Source: Streptomyces sp. NBC_00459
GTDB lineage: Bacteria > Actinomycetota > Actinomycetes > Streptomycetales > Streptomycetaceae
Length of the DNA stretch: 64,000 bases
Direction: 5' to 3'
Assembly (NCBI RefSeq): GCF_036013955.1
Contig: NZ_CP107903.1
Location: 6,138,001 to 6,202,000 of the forward strand
Under the pieces are notes generated by a model. It ran no database searches, had not been told where the DNA came from, and saw nothing but the letters and a program-made list of their open reading frames with translations. The position numbers and the translations under genes are program-made. Every line of letters starts with the position of its first letter. The stretch's first letter is position 1. Below, piece by piece: positions 26,221 through 34,259 of this stretch.

Positions 26221-26899
26221 GGCGGAGGACAGGCGGGCGGTGGACGGCGGGCGCGGTACGCCCGGCGGTGGTCCGTCCGGCACCAGGATGTCCGGCACCA
26301 GGACGTCCGACATCGGAAGGACGTCCGAGCCGGGCCGGGTGCGTGAGGCCGGCCGGGTGTCCGAGACCGGTGGGTCACCCGAGGCCGGAGGGGCGTCCGG
26401 GCCGGGCGGTCGGGCCGGCGCCGCTCCGGCGTCCGGTGAGCCGCCCGAGCCCACTGTCGTCGACCCCGTCAGCGCGCCGGACGCCGAGGGGCGGCCCCGG
26501 CGTACGACGCGTCGCTTCCCCCTCTTCACGCGGGACACCGCGCGACCCGAGGGAGGCGGCCGGGCGGCTCCGGGGGACGCGCCGGCGCCTGCTCGGCAGT
26601 GGCCGATCCTTGCCGTGCTGAGCATGGTCGGGCTCGGACTGCTGCTGACCGCGCTCGACGTGTTCCGGTACGGGCTGCTGCTGATCGGGGCCGCGCTGCT
26701 GGCCGGTGCGGTGCTGCGCTGGGTGGTGCCGGACGTCGGGATGCTCGCCGTCCGCTCCCGGTTCACGGACATGGTCACGTACACGCTGCTGGGCACGGCC
26801 ATCGTGCTGCTGTCGATGATGGCGCAGCCGAACCCGTGGCTGACGATCCCGTTCCTGGACGACACCCTGCACTACACGATCCGCAGCCAGGGCGGATAG
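26210..26899 (+). CDS. DUF3017 membrane protein
   Basis: The product is 229 aa. GTG at 26210 lies inside the end of folD, with GGAG 5 nt upstream, so the genes are coupled. Residues 1-135 are disordered (Gly/Arg/Pro/Ser). Three membrane segments follow (about 140-160, 163-182, 193-214: WPILAVLSMVGLGLLLTALD, YGLLLIGAALLAGAVL). The short C-terminus ends in a TIPFLDDTLHYTI segment. The folD-DUF3017 pair is conserved in streptomycetes. Function unknown. Confidence 0.8.
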   Translation: MSAEAEDRRAVDGGRGTPGGGPSGTRMSGTRTSDIGRTSEPGRVREAGRVSETGGSPEAGGASGPGGRAGAAPASGEPPEPTVVDPVSAPDAEGRPRRTTRRFPLFTRDTARPEGGGRAAPGDAPAPARQWPILAVLSMVGLGLLLTALDVFRYGLLLIGAALLAGAVLRWVVPDVGMLAVRSRFTDMVTYTLLGTAIVLLSMMAQPNPWLTIPFLDDTLHYTIRSQGG

Positions 26900-26918
26900 G
26901 GCCGTACTTCACCCCGGC

Positions 26919-26946
26919 GGGAACCGAGCCACCGTCTGACATCGTC
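26919..26946 (+). promoter_or_regulatory. Possible ECF-type promoter for the XRE gene
   Basis: GGGAACC (26919-26925), a 17-bp spacer and CGTC (26943-26946) match the general ECF sigma pattern (GGAAC, 16-18 bp, CGTC). It lies 70 bp before the XRE gene start. This is motif evidence only. Confidence 0.35.
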
Positions 26947-27016
26947 AAATGCCTCGGACCGGCAGTCGCGGATCGGCAGCCTCGGACCGGTCGACGAACG
27001 TCGAGGAGGACGCGCG

Positions 27017-27499
27017 ATGAGCGCCTGGCAGCCGTTGCCGGACGATCTGCCGCCGGAGGTGCGGCACTTCGTCGAGCAGGTGCGGCTCCTCAAGGACCGC
27101 ACCGGGCTCAGCCTGGCCGCGCTGGGCGCGCGCACCGCGTACAGCAAGTCCTCCTGGCAGCGGTACCTCAACGCGACCCAGCCGCCGCCCCGGCAGGCGA
27201 TAGCCGCCCTGTGCCGGGTCGCGGGCCTCACCCCCGCCGACGCCGAGCGCTTCGGCGTCCGCTGGGAACTGGCGGTGCAGGCCTGGCCCCGGCCGCCGGC
27301 CCCGGATCCGGCGAAGCCGGAGCAGCAGGACGGGGTGTACGAGGAGGAGGTGCCCACGCTTCCGTGGTGGGTGGAGTCCGGGTCCGCCGGGAGTTCCGAG
27401 GCTTCGGTGGATCCGTCCCGGCGGGTGCTGCTCGTCGCCGTGCTCCTCGTACTGGTGCTCGGGCTTGTCGCGGTGGTCGGCGCTGTCGCTTTTGGTTGA
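27017..27499 (+). CDS. Small XRE helix-turn-helix protein with C-terminal membrane anchor
   Basis: The product is 160 aa, with ATG at 27017 after GAGGAGG. The HTH lies at about 18-70 (LKDRTGLSLAALGARTAYSKSSWQRYLN). A Pro/Glu-rich linker leads to one C-terminal membrane segment (about 137-158, LLVAVLLVLVLGLVAVVGAVA) with almost nothing outside. The HTH aligns well with that of the next gene (LPD-LxPxVRxF, GYSKTSW), so the pair arose by duplication. It is probably a membrane-tethered regulator; target unknown. Confidence 0.78.
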   Translation: MSAWQPLPDDLPPEVRHFVEQVRLLKDRTGLSLAALGARTAYSKSSWQRYLNATQPPPRQAIAALCRVAGLTPADAERFGVRWELAVQAWPRPPAPDPAKPEQQDGVYEEEVPTLPWWVESGSAGSSEASVDPSRRVLLVAVLLVLVLGLVAVVGAVAFG

Positions 27500-27901
27500 T
27501 GGTGCTGAGGGAATGTGACATCCCCGCGTCCGATGTGACCTTTCTCGTGCATTCTGTGTGGCGATATGTCGATAAGTTCGAGGAATCGCAACCGGGCCGC
27601 AACGCGGCAGGGTTAATCTGGGCAATCGGGACGGTCCGGGGCGTCCCGTGCGCCATCCAGGAGGTTCGGCCGACCGGGAGGGCTGTCGGTGGAACACTGG
27701 ACCGTGGGCCGGGGGCGTGCAACGGTGCACCTCCAGGCCCGACAATGCTCCCGTGCGCCCCCACCCCGGGAACCGAGATCCTGACTGGGCGCATCCGTGT
27801 GGGTAGCCAAGACAGTCAAGAAAAGGATTCGGCCAAAGGGATCCACGGCACCACGCACGGGAGAACAGCCAGCACGACCGGGGGGAATGAGGGGGGAAGC
27901 A
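27500..27901. other. Intergenic region before the DUF2690 gene
   Basis: No gene is visible in these 402 bp. The first 110 bp are unusually A/T-rich for this genome (for example GCGATATGTCGATAAG near 27562). A second GGGAACC element occurs at 27768-27774, in the same CCCCGG-GGGAACCGAG setting as the one at 26919, hinting at shared ECF control of the two XRE genes; no good -10 follows it. Confidence 0.4.
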
Positions 27902-29170
27902 ATGCCTCGTTGGAGGGCCTTGCCGGATGAACTGGATCCGCAGGTCAGGGAGTTCGCGAGCCAGCTGCGCAGGCTCGTGGACCGCAGTGGCCTGAACATC
28001 GCGGCGGTGGCCGACCGCACGGGCTACAGCAAGACGTCCTGGGAGCGTTATCTCAACGGCCGGCTGCTCGCGCCCAAGGGCGCGATCGTCGCCCTGGCCG
28101 AGGTCACGGGGACCAATCCGGTGCACCTGACCACGATGTGGGAGCTGGCCGAGCGTGCCTGGAGCCGCTCGGAGATGCGCCACGACATGACCATGGAGGC
28201 GATCCGGATCTCCCAGGCGCGCGCCGCGCTGGGAGAGTTCGGGGCACCCGCCGCCGAGTCGAAGAACGGAAGCGGCAAGAACGGGCGGGCCGCCCGGAGC
28301 GCGACGGTGACTCCGGGAATCGCCGGCCCCGCCGGTGTCTCACCGACCGTGCCGCCGCAGCCGACGGCCACGGAGACCCGGGACTCGGCGAGCGACGTAC
28401 GGGCCGGCGCTGCGCGGGGCGGTGCGTCCGGCGGCTCGGTGAGTTCCGCGAGTTCGGCGAGTTCCGTCTCGGCCGAGAACAACTCGTGGGGCATGGCCGG
28501 GTACCAGGGACCTGCGGCGAGAGGCGGCGCCGGGGGGCGCCCGGCCTCGCCGACGGGAACGTCCGGACCTTCCGGGGTGCAGGGGGCGCCCTGGACTCCC
28601 GGTACGCCCCTGGCGGTGCCCGGCGGTCCGCCGCAGGACGCCCGGCCGGGCGGCAAAGGCGGATCCGGCGGTTCACGGCGCAAGCGGCGGCTCACGATGT
28701 TCCTCGCGGGCGTCGTGGGAGCGGCCGTGGTGGTAGCGGCGGCCCTGATCCTCACCGACCGGGGCGACGACACACCGGAGGCCAAGCCGAGCCCGTCGCC
28801 GACCACCTCGGCCGGCACGAATCCCGACCTGCCGGTCGGGGTGAAGTGCAGCGGCGCCGAGTGCACCGGCCAGGACCCGGAGAACATGGGCTGCGGCGGC
28901 GAGTTGGCGCAGACAGCCAACAGCGTCACCGTCGGCACCACGCTCGTCGAGGTCCGCTACAGCAAGACCTGCCAGGCGGCCTGGGCGCGCATCACCCAGG
29001 CGGCCCCGGGCGACCAGGTCGACGTCACCGCCTCCGGCGCGGCGAAGCAGACCGGCGCGGTCGACACGGACACCGACGCGTACACGCCGATGGTGTCCGT
29101 GAAGGACGCGGGCGACGCGACGGCGTGCGTCACGCTCAAGGCGACCGGGCAGAAGGGCTGCACGCAGTAG
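27902..29170 (+). CDS. XRE helix-turn-helix, membrane-anchored DUF2690 protein
   Basis: The product is 422 aa. ATG at 27902 is favoured because GGGGGGAA lies just upstream and family proteins begin MPRWRALPDELDP; ATG at 27887 is possible. The HTH is at about 22-75. A long Ser/Gly/Pro/Ala linker follows, then one membrane segment near 262-284 (MFLAGVVGAAVVVAAALIL). The extracytoplasmic DUF2690 domain has four Cys in spaced pairs (VKCSGAECTGQDPENMGCGG, TCQAAWARI) plus two more near the end (ATACVTL, KGCTQ). The layout suggests a wall or envelope sensor with a DNA-binding head. Confidence 0.82.
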   Translation: MPRWRALPDELDPQVREFASQLRRLVDRSGLNIAAVADRTGYSKTSWERYLNGRLLAPKGAIVALAEVTGTNPVHLTTMWELAERAWSRSEMRHDMTMEAIRISQARAALGEFGAPAAESKNGSGKNGRAARSATVTPGIAGPAGVSPTVPPQPTATETRDSASDVRAGAARGGASGGSVSSASSASSVSAENNSWGMAGYQGPAARGGAGGRPASPTGTSGPSGVQGAPWTPGTPLAVPGGPPQDARPGGKGGSGGSRRKRRLTMFLAGVVGAAVVVAAALILTDRGDDTPEAKPSPSPTTSAGTNPDLPVGVKCSGAECTGQDPENMGCGGELAQTANSVTVGTTLVEVRYSKTCQAAWARITQAAPGDQVDVTASGAAKQTGAVDTDTDAYTPMVSVKDAGDATACVTLKATGQKGCTQ

Positions 29171-29198
29171 GACGGAAGGGCTGCACGCAGTAGGACGG
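29153..29198. repeat. Perfect 23-bp tandem duplication across a stop codon
   Basis: The 23-bp unit beginning AAGGGCTGCACGCAGTAGG is present at 29153-29175 and again at 29176-29198. The first copy holds the last codons and stop of the DUF2690 gene, so the duplication leaves the protein intact. It looks recent. Confidence 0.92.
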
Positions 29199-29208
29199 AC
29201 GGGCACGC

Positions 29209-29255
29209 TCCCCTCGTACGCAACCGCGGAACCGCGAAACGGCCGTACGAGGGGA
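29209..29255. terminator. Hairpin after the DUF2690 gene
   Basis: TCCCCTCGTACG (29209-29220) pairs with CGTACGAGGGGA (29244-29255), a 12-bp perfect stem with a 23-nt loop that itself can pair. It is a likely terminator. Confidence 0.78.
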
Positions 29256-29548
29256 ATGCCCGGCCCGGTTCGGGGAAGCGAGGAAGTACCCCCACGGGAG
29301 TCCGGCACTGTCGGTCCCCGGGCGACGGTCGCTCGTCACTTCTCTCCCGGACGGGCGACCGTCGCTTTCCGTGTCACGGTGAACGTGGCACTGTGAACGC
29401 GGCGCTGTGGGGTGGGCCACACGGGACCGGGACGTACGGGATCCCGGATGCGCGATAGCCTGACGGCGGATCTCTCTTGACGCCAAGAGATCGATCATCC
29501 GAACCGGGGCAGCGACGCCCCACCGCCAGCTGTCATACGGAGAACGCC
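29256..29548. promoter_or_regulatory. mdh upstream region with an 11-bp dyad
   Basis: No gene is visible. GCGACGGTCGC (29322-29332) and GCGACCGTCGC (29355-29365) form a perfect 11-bp inverted repeat about 185 bp before mdh. It may be a second terminator or an operator. The mdh promoter must lie between 29366 and 29540. Confidence 0.45.
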
Positions 29549-30538
29549 ATGACCCGCACTCCCGTGAACGTCACCGTCACCGGCGCGGCCGGCCAGATCG
29601 GTTACGCCCTGCTCTTCCGCATCGCCTCCGGCCAGCTGCTCGGCGCGGACGTGCCGGTCAGGCTCCGCCTCCTGGAGATCACCCCGGCGCTCAAGGCCGC
29701 CGAGGGCACCGCCATGGAACTGGACGACTGCGCCTTCCCGCTGCTCCAGGGCATCGACATCACGGACGACCCGAACGTGGCCTTCGCCGGCGCGAACGTG
29801 GGCCTGCTCGTCGGCGCCCGCCCCCGCACCAAGGGCATGGAGCGCGGTGACCTCCTGGAGGCCAACGGCGGCATCTTCAAGCCCCAGGGCAAGGCCATCA
29901 ACGACAACGCCGCGGACGACATCAAGGTCCTCGTCGTCGGCAACCCGGCCAACACCAACGCGCTGATCGCCCAGGCCGCCGCGCCGGACGTACCGGCCGA
30001 GCGCTTCACCGCGATGACGCGCCTGGACCACAACCGCGCGCTCACGCAGCTCGCGAAGAAGACCGGCTCGACGGTCGCCGACATCAAGCGCCTGACGATC
30101 TGGGGCAACCACTCCGCCACCCAGTACCCCGACATCTTCCACGCCACGATCGCCGGCAAGAACGCCGCCGAGGTCGTCAGCGACGAGAAGTGGCTCGCCG
30201 AGGACTTCATCCCGACCGTCGCCAAGCGCGGCGCCGCGATCATCGAGGCCCGTGGCGCGTCCTCGGCCGCCTCCGCGGCCAACGCCGCCATCGACCACAT
30301 TCACACCTGGGTCAACGGCACGGCCGACGGCGACTGGGCCTCCATGGGCATCCCGTCCGACGGCTCCTACGGCGTCCCGGAGGGCCTCATCTCCTCCTTC
30401 CCGGTCACCACGAAGGACGGCGTGTACGAGATCGTCCAGGGCCTGGACATCAACGAGTTCTCCCGCGCCCGCATCGACGCCTCGGTGCAGGAGCTCGCGG
30501 AGGAGCGCGACGCGGTCCGCGCCCTCGGCCTCATCTGA
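29549..30538 (+). CDS. mdh: Malate dehydrogenase
   Basis: The product is 329 aa, the standard length. ATG at 29549 follows ACGGAG. The NAD-binding loop is TGAAGQIGYALLFRIASG. The substrate Arg is in GARPRTKGMERGDLL, the catalytic Asp/Arg in LDHNRALTQLA, and the catalytic His in WGNHSATQYPD. It oxidises malate to oxaloacetate in the TCA cycle. It marks the end of the core block; the following 23 kb are accessory. Confidence 0.98.
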   Translation: MTRTPVNVTVTGAAGQIGYALLFRIASGQLLGADVPVRLRLLEITPALKAAEGTAMELDDCAFPLLQGIDITDDPNVAFAGANVGLLVGARPRTKGMERGDLLEANGGIFKPQGKAINDNAADDIKVLVVGNPANTNALIAQAAAPDVPAERFTAMTRLDHNRALTQLAKKTGSTVADIKRLTIWGNHSATQYPDIFHATIAGKNAAEVVSDEKWLAEDFIPTVAKRGAAIIEARGASSAASAANAAIDHIHTWVNGTADGDWASMGIPSDGSYGVPEGLISSFPVTTKDGVYEIVQGLDINEFSRARIDASVQELAEERDAVRALGLI

Positions 30539-30557
30539 GCCCCAACCGCTCTTCCCT

Positions 30558-30592
30558 CGGGCCCCGTTCAGGCTTCGGCCGGACGGGGCCCG
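30558..30592. terminator. mdh terminator
   Basis: CGGGCCCCGT (30558-30567) pairs perfectly with ACGGGGCCCG (30583-30592), loop 15 nt. It starts 20 bp after the mdh stop. Confidence 0.85.
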
Positions 30593-30775
30593 GGTGCGTC
30601 CGGCGCCGCCCCGCCGTCCGCTTGCCGCACCGCCGTCCGCTCGCCGCCGCCTTCTCCGTGCGCACCGCCCGTGGGCCGTGACAATCCTCTGTCCCCCGGC
30701 CCCTCCGCCCCTCTATGCTGATGGGCTGTCAACTGGCCCTCTGGCAAGGGTCGTTACACGCATCGGGGGAGTCGC

Positions 30776-32524
30776 GTGAGTACTGCACACGTGCCGCAGC
30801 AGCCGCAGTCGACACCAGACACACCGCCCGCACCGCCCGTACCGGCGCCCACGCCACCGCACGCCAGTGAGGCCACCCGGCTGCTGTGCGCGGGCACCTA
30901 CCTGGACTCCGCATACCGCGACCGGGTCATCGAGGAACTCCATCTCAACGAACAGCGGATCGTGGCGCCCTCACTCGGCTTCGACGCGGCCCGCGTCCTC
31001 GCGCACGCCCTGCGGGCCAGACACCGGGAACTGCTGTGGGCCGGGGCGATCCTGGGCCTGTGGGTGATCGGCTCGGCGCTGACCCGCGGTTGGCTGGCCC
31101 TCTTCATGCTCCCCGTTCTGGCTCTCGCGGTCGCGTCCTGGATCCGGGGCCGCGCCGAGTACCCGCCCCTGTACCGGCGGGTGCCCGCCTTTCTGCTCCG
31201 CTGGTGGGGCCGGGTCCTGTTCGCGGTGCTGCTGGTCGTCACGGTGGTCGTCGCGTTCAACGGCCTGGACGACGGCTCGTCGAGCGGCTCGTACGGCACC
31301 GGGTCCTCCGAGCTGACCGGTGCGACCGACGTACTGGTGCCGTACGGGGACGGCGCTGACGTCGCGATCGAGCGCTGGCAGGCCTGGGTCACGTTCGCGA
31401 TGTTCGCCCTGATCGCGCTGTGCGTGGCCGCGCAGCGCGGCCAGTTCGCCCGGGCGCTGGCCGCGGAACTGTCCCCGCAGCGCTTCCCGGACGCCGCCTC
31501 CGATCCGGCCGAGCAGGCCGAGGGGCCGCGGTTCCAGCGGCTCAAGGACCGTATCCGGCTCGAACAGCACGCGCCGTTGATCATGTACAACGAGGCGCGG
31601 CCCTTCCTGGGGGCGGGCGAGGCCTACCAGACCTGGGTCCTCGCGGTGGAGCTGCGGCCCGACGAGATGAAGAAGCAGCAGCCGCTGGGCAACCGCGTCG
31701 TACTGGAGAAGATCCGGCCGCTGATCGAACAGCTGCGGCTGCCCGCCGAGTACGCCGGTCAGTTCGGGCGCGACCGGCTGCGCCGGCTGGAGATCGACGA
31801 GTGCGTGTTCCTGCCCGCCGAGGGGATCCTGCGGCGCGAGGAGGCGCCGTACCATCCGCAGGCCTTCGAGGAGCACCGGGCCCGCGCTGTCGAGGAGGGC
31901 GCCGAGAAGAGACGGCACTTCCTGCGCATCCGCGTCGGCGGCTGGGAGGAGGAGCTGGTCGTCACGGTCTTCGTACGCATCCACACCCAGGGCCGCATGC
32001 TCACCCTGGAGGTCGCCCCGCACGTGCTGACGCCGGTGCGCGAGGACTTCAAGAACGCCGACCGTGTCGCCCACCGCTTCCGCAACAACCACGGCATCGG
32101 CAAGGCGGCCTGGGCCGTCGCCCAGGTTCCCGGCTCCGTGGCCCGCTCACTGATCACCCTGGGCAGGGGTCTGTTGTACGTCTGGCGGATGCTGACGGGC
32201 GGGTACGCCGGCGCGCTGCCCGACGGGCCCGCCCTGTCCGTGCGGGAGTTGGGCTCCGTACCCACCGGGTCCCACTTCCAGGAGATGGACGTCCTGCGCT
32301 ACCTGAAGAACGTGCAGGACCGGGTGGCGAACGGGGTTCGGGTCGCGCTGGCCGAATCCGGTTACCAGACCGGTGAGTTCATGCAGAAGATCACCACCAT
32401 CAACAACAACGGCGACGTGACGAACATCGCCCGCGTCGACAACAGCACCTTCGCCGTCGGCAGTCACGCCACCGCCTCCTCCACGACCGGCGGCGCCGCG
32501 CCGCAGACGGGATCCGGTACCTGA
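30776..32524 (+). CDS. Membrane protein with C-terminal amyloid-like motif
   Basis: The product is 582 aa, with GTG at 30776 after GGGGGAG. A Pro-rich N-terminus is followed by four membrane segments (about 87-105, 106-124, 142-162, 204-222). A soluble cytoplasmic part of about 300 residues is rich in charged residues, with no motif that I recognise. The last 40 residues contain NNGDVTNIARVDNSTFAVGSHA, closely similar to the N-terminus of the next gene product. Paired short motifs at facing termini of adjacent proteins are a hallmark of bacterial amyloid signalling pairs; this is inference. Stop and next start overlap (TGATG), so the two are coupled. Confidence 0.7.
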   Translation: MSTAHVPQQPQSTPDTPPAPPVPAPTPPHASEATRLLCAGTYLDSAYRDRVIEELHLNEQRIVAPSLGFDAARVLAHALRARHRELLWAGAILGLWVIGSALTRGWLALFMLPVLALAVASWIRGRAEYPPLYRRVPAFLLRWWGRVLFAVLLVVTVVVAFNGLDDGSSSGSYGTGSSELTGATDVLVPYGDGADVAIERWQAWVTFAMFALIALCVAAQRGQFARALAAELSPQRFPDAASDPAEQAEGPRFQRLKDRIRLEQHAPLIMYNEARPFLGAGEAYQTWVLAVELRPDEMKKQQPLGNRVVLEKIRPLIEQLRLPAEYAGQFGRDRLRRLEIDECVFLPAEGILRREEAPYHPQAFEEHRARAVEEGAEKRRHFLRIRVGGWEEELVVTVFVRIHTQGRMLTLEVAPHVLTPVREDFKNADRVAHRFRNNHGIGKAAWAVAQVPGSVARSLITLGRGLLYVWRMLTGGYAGALPDGPALSVRELGSVPTGSHFQEMDVLRYLKNVQDRVANGVRVALAESGYQTGEFMQKITTINNNGDVTNIARVDNSTFAVGSHATASSTTGGAAPQTGSGT

Positions 32525-32877
32525 TGACCACCGACGAACCGAACGTCAGTATCGGCGATGTCTCGCACAGCACCTTCGCCATCGGCAGCCACGCGCGTGC
32601 CGTCGCCAACCACGGCACGGCTCCGCAGCGCGACGAGGCCACCGAGGAACTGCTGAAGGCGGTACGCGAGTTGCGCGCCGACCTGACCCGGGTGCGGGCC
32701 GGCGAGGAGACGGACGCACTGCGCACGGCCCTGGAGGAGACGGAGGAGGAGATCACCCGCACCGGCCGGGCGGCTCCTTCGCGCCGGGAACGACTGAGGG
32801 AGCTGCTCACCGACTCCCAGGCACTGCTGAACGTGCTCGCCTCGGCGGGAGCCGTGGCGGCCCTCCTGGGGCTGTGA
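32524..32877 (+). CDS. Small protein with N-terminal amyloid-like motif, coiled coil and hydrophobic tail
   Basis: The product is 117 aa, with ATG at 32524 overlapping the previous stop. Residues 7-26 (NVSIGDVSHSTFAIGSHARA) repeat the core GDV..STFA(V/I)GSHA found at the C-terminus of the preceding protein. A charged coiled coil follows (about 38-95, LLKAVRELRADLTRVRAGEE). The tail (about 98-117, ALLNVLASAGAVAALLGL) is hydrophobic and could insert in membrane. That order (signal motif, helical spacer, membrane-active end) resembles an effector driven by motif templating. No experimental relative is known to me. Confidence 0.68.
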   Translation: MTTDEPNVSIGDVSHSTFAIGSHARAVANHGTAPQRDEATEELLKAVRELRADLTRVRAGEETDALRTALEETEEEITRTGRAAPSRRERLRELLTDSQALLNVLASAGAVAALLGL

Positions 32878-32878
32878 G

Positions 32879-32937
32879 GGGATCGCGATGAGCGGGGGAC
32901 CACGATGAGACGGGGACCGCGATGAGCGGCGGATCGC
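32879..32937 (+). repeat. 17-bp tandem repeats, each carrying an ATG
   Basis: Three 17-bp units, each with a GGGGA(C/T)C(A/G)CGATGAGC-like core, put ATGs at 32888, 32905 and 32922; a degenerate fourth unit (CGGATCGCGGT) follows. Because 17 is not a multiple of three, each ATG is in a different frame; only 32922 opens the downstream gene. Confidence 0.85.
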
Positions 32938-34166
32938 GGTACTGGGACGAGGAGACACAGCGCTGGGAGGACGCCGGGAGCCCCAGCGCCGCTCCGGCCA
33001 CTCCGCCGCCACCGGCCAGGCCGCACTTCCCGCCCGCCGGGTGGCCGGGGTCGACGGGCACGGGCACGTCGGCACCCGGGACGCCGGCCACCGATCCGGC
33101 TGATCCGGCCGGTGCGGAGGCGCTGCCACTCGTGTCGGGGCCGCCCGAGGCACCTGCGGTGCACCCGCCCGCCGGGTGGCCGGGAACGGCCGGGACGGGC
33201 ACGTCGGGCACGTCGGGCGCCGGTCCGGCCGGTGGGGGTGAGTGGCCGCCCGTGGCCGAGGCGCCCACGGTGTCCGCGCCCGCCGGATGGCCGGGCGCCG
33301 CAGGGCAGGGCGGGTGGCCGCTGCCGGGAGCCGAAGGGGCCACGACGGACGATGCCGGTCGCCCCTTCGCCGAGTGGCCGAACGCGTCCTGGCCGCCCGC
33401 CGGTCCGCCTGTCACGCCTGCCGCCACCGGGGGGACGAGACGGCGGCTCGTGTGGTCCGTGCTGATCGGGGCCGTCGGCGCCGCTGTCGCCGTGGCTCTG
33501 GTGCTGACCTTCGTGGTCGACGGGAACGACGGCAAGGACGGCGACCGGGCGGCCGTGCCCGGCAGGTCCACGACACCCGCGACGTCGGAGCCGCCGGAGG
33601 TGACGTCGGCGTCGACGGAGGCGAGCGAGTCACCCACCGAGAACACGGCCACGCCCTCCGCGCAGGTCTCCGTACCACCCCCCGGCTACGAGCTGCGGCA
33701 GGACGCCGAGGGCTTCCGGATCGCGGTCCCCGAGGGGTGGACGCGCGCCACGGTGGACTCCTTGTACGGCATGAGCGTGGTCAACTACCGCAGTTCGGAC
33801 CGCACTCACCGGATCCAGGTGTACCAGGTGGCGGAGCCGTCCCCGAAGGCCTCGTTCGAGCTGTTCCTGTCGGAACAGACCGTGAAGCCGGTCGGCTTCA
33901 CGGAGATCGGCCTGGATCACCTCGACGACGGCACGTTCACGGGATCCCGGCTGGAGTATCTGGCCGACTCGATACGGGGTGAGCCCGACCCCGGCACCTG
34001 GCACGTCTACGACGAGCGTTTCGTGGCCTCGGACAGCAAGATCTACGCGATCGCCGCGTACGGCCCGGACTCGGACGGCCGCGACGACGAACTGGAGCTT
34101 CTCACCACGGCGTTGGACTGGTTCTGCCCACCCCTCGGCGTCTGTGAGGCGGCGGCACAGGACTGA
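32922..34166 (+). CDS. Single-pass membrane protein with PPAGWPG repeats and an extracytoplasmic domain
   Basis: The product is 414 aa, with ATG at 32922 in the third 17-bp repeat, 45 bp after the small motif protein. It starts SRYWDEETQRWED, a WW-like DUF2510-type opening. The cytoplasmic region carries several PPAGWPG or PAGWPG units (about 37, 82, 121). One membrane segment lies near 173-195 (LVWSVLIGAVGAAVAVALVLTFVV). After a Thr/Ser/Pro stalk (200-245), an outer domain of about 165 residues includes FRIAVPEGWTR, SRLEYLADS and a CPPLGVC Cys pair. This outer domain recurs in actinobacterial membrane proteins of unknown function. It probably belongs to the operon of the two motif proteins. 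Confidence 0.72.
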   Translation: MSGGSRYWDEETQRWEDAGSPSAAPATPPPPARPHFPPAGWPGSTGTGTSAPGTPATDPADPAGAEALPLVSGPPEAPAVHPPAGWPGTAGTGTSGTSGAGPAGGGEWPPVAEAPTVSAPAGWPGAAGQGGWPLPGAEGATTDDAGRPFAEWPNASWPPAGPPVTPAATGGTRRRLVWSVLIGAVGAAVAVALVLTFVVDGNDGKDGDRAAVPGRSTTPATSEPPEVTSASTEASESPTENTATPSAQVSVPPPGYELRQDAEGFRIAVPEGWTRATVDSLYGMSVVNYRSSDRTHRIQVYQVAEPSPKASFELFLSEQTVKPVGFTEIGLDHLDDGTFTGSRLEYLADSIRGEPDPGTWHVYDERFVASDSKIYAIAAYGPDSDGRDDELELLTTALDWFCPPLGVCEAAAQD

Positions 34167-34171
34167 CGGGC

Positions 34172-34194
34172 TGTGGAATCCACAGGATTCCACA
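34172..34194. promoter_or_regulatory. 9-bp dyad upstream of the DUF5954 gene
   Basis: TGTGGAATC (34172-34180) and GATTCCACA (34186-34194) are perfect inverted arms around CACAG. It begins 5 bp after the preceding stop and 66 bp before the next start. It is A/T-richer than a typical terminator here, so an operator is as likely as a terminator. Confidence 0.5.
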
Positions 34195-34259
34195 CCTCAG
34201 AACCCCTGAATTCGGTGAAATCGGGTGTCCGACAGGGCCGTTGTGTGCACGCTCGGTGC

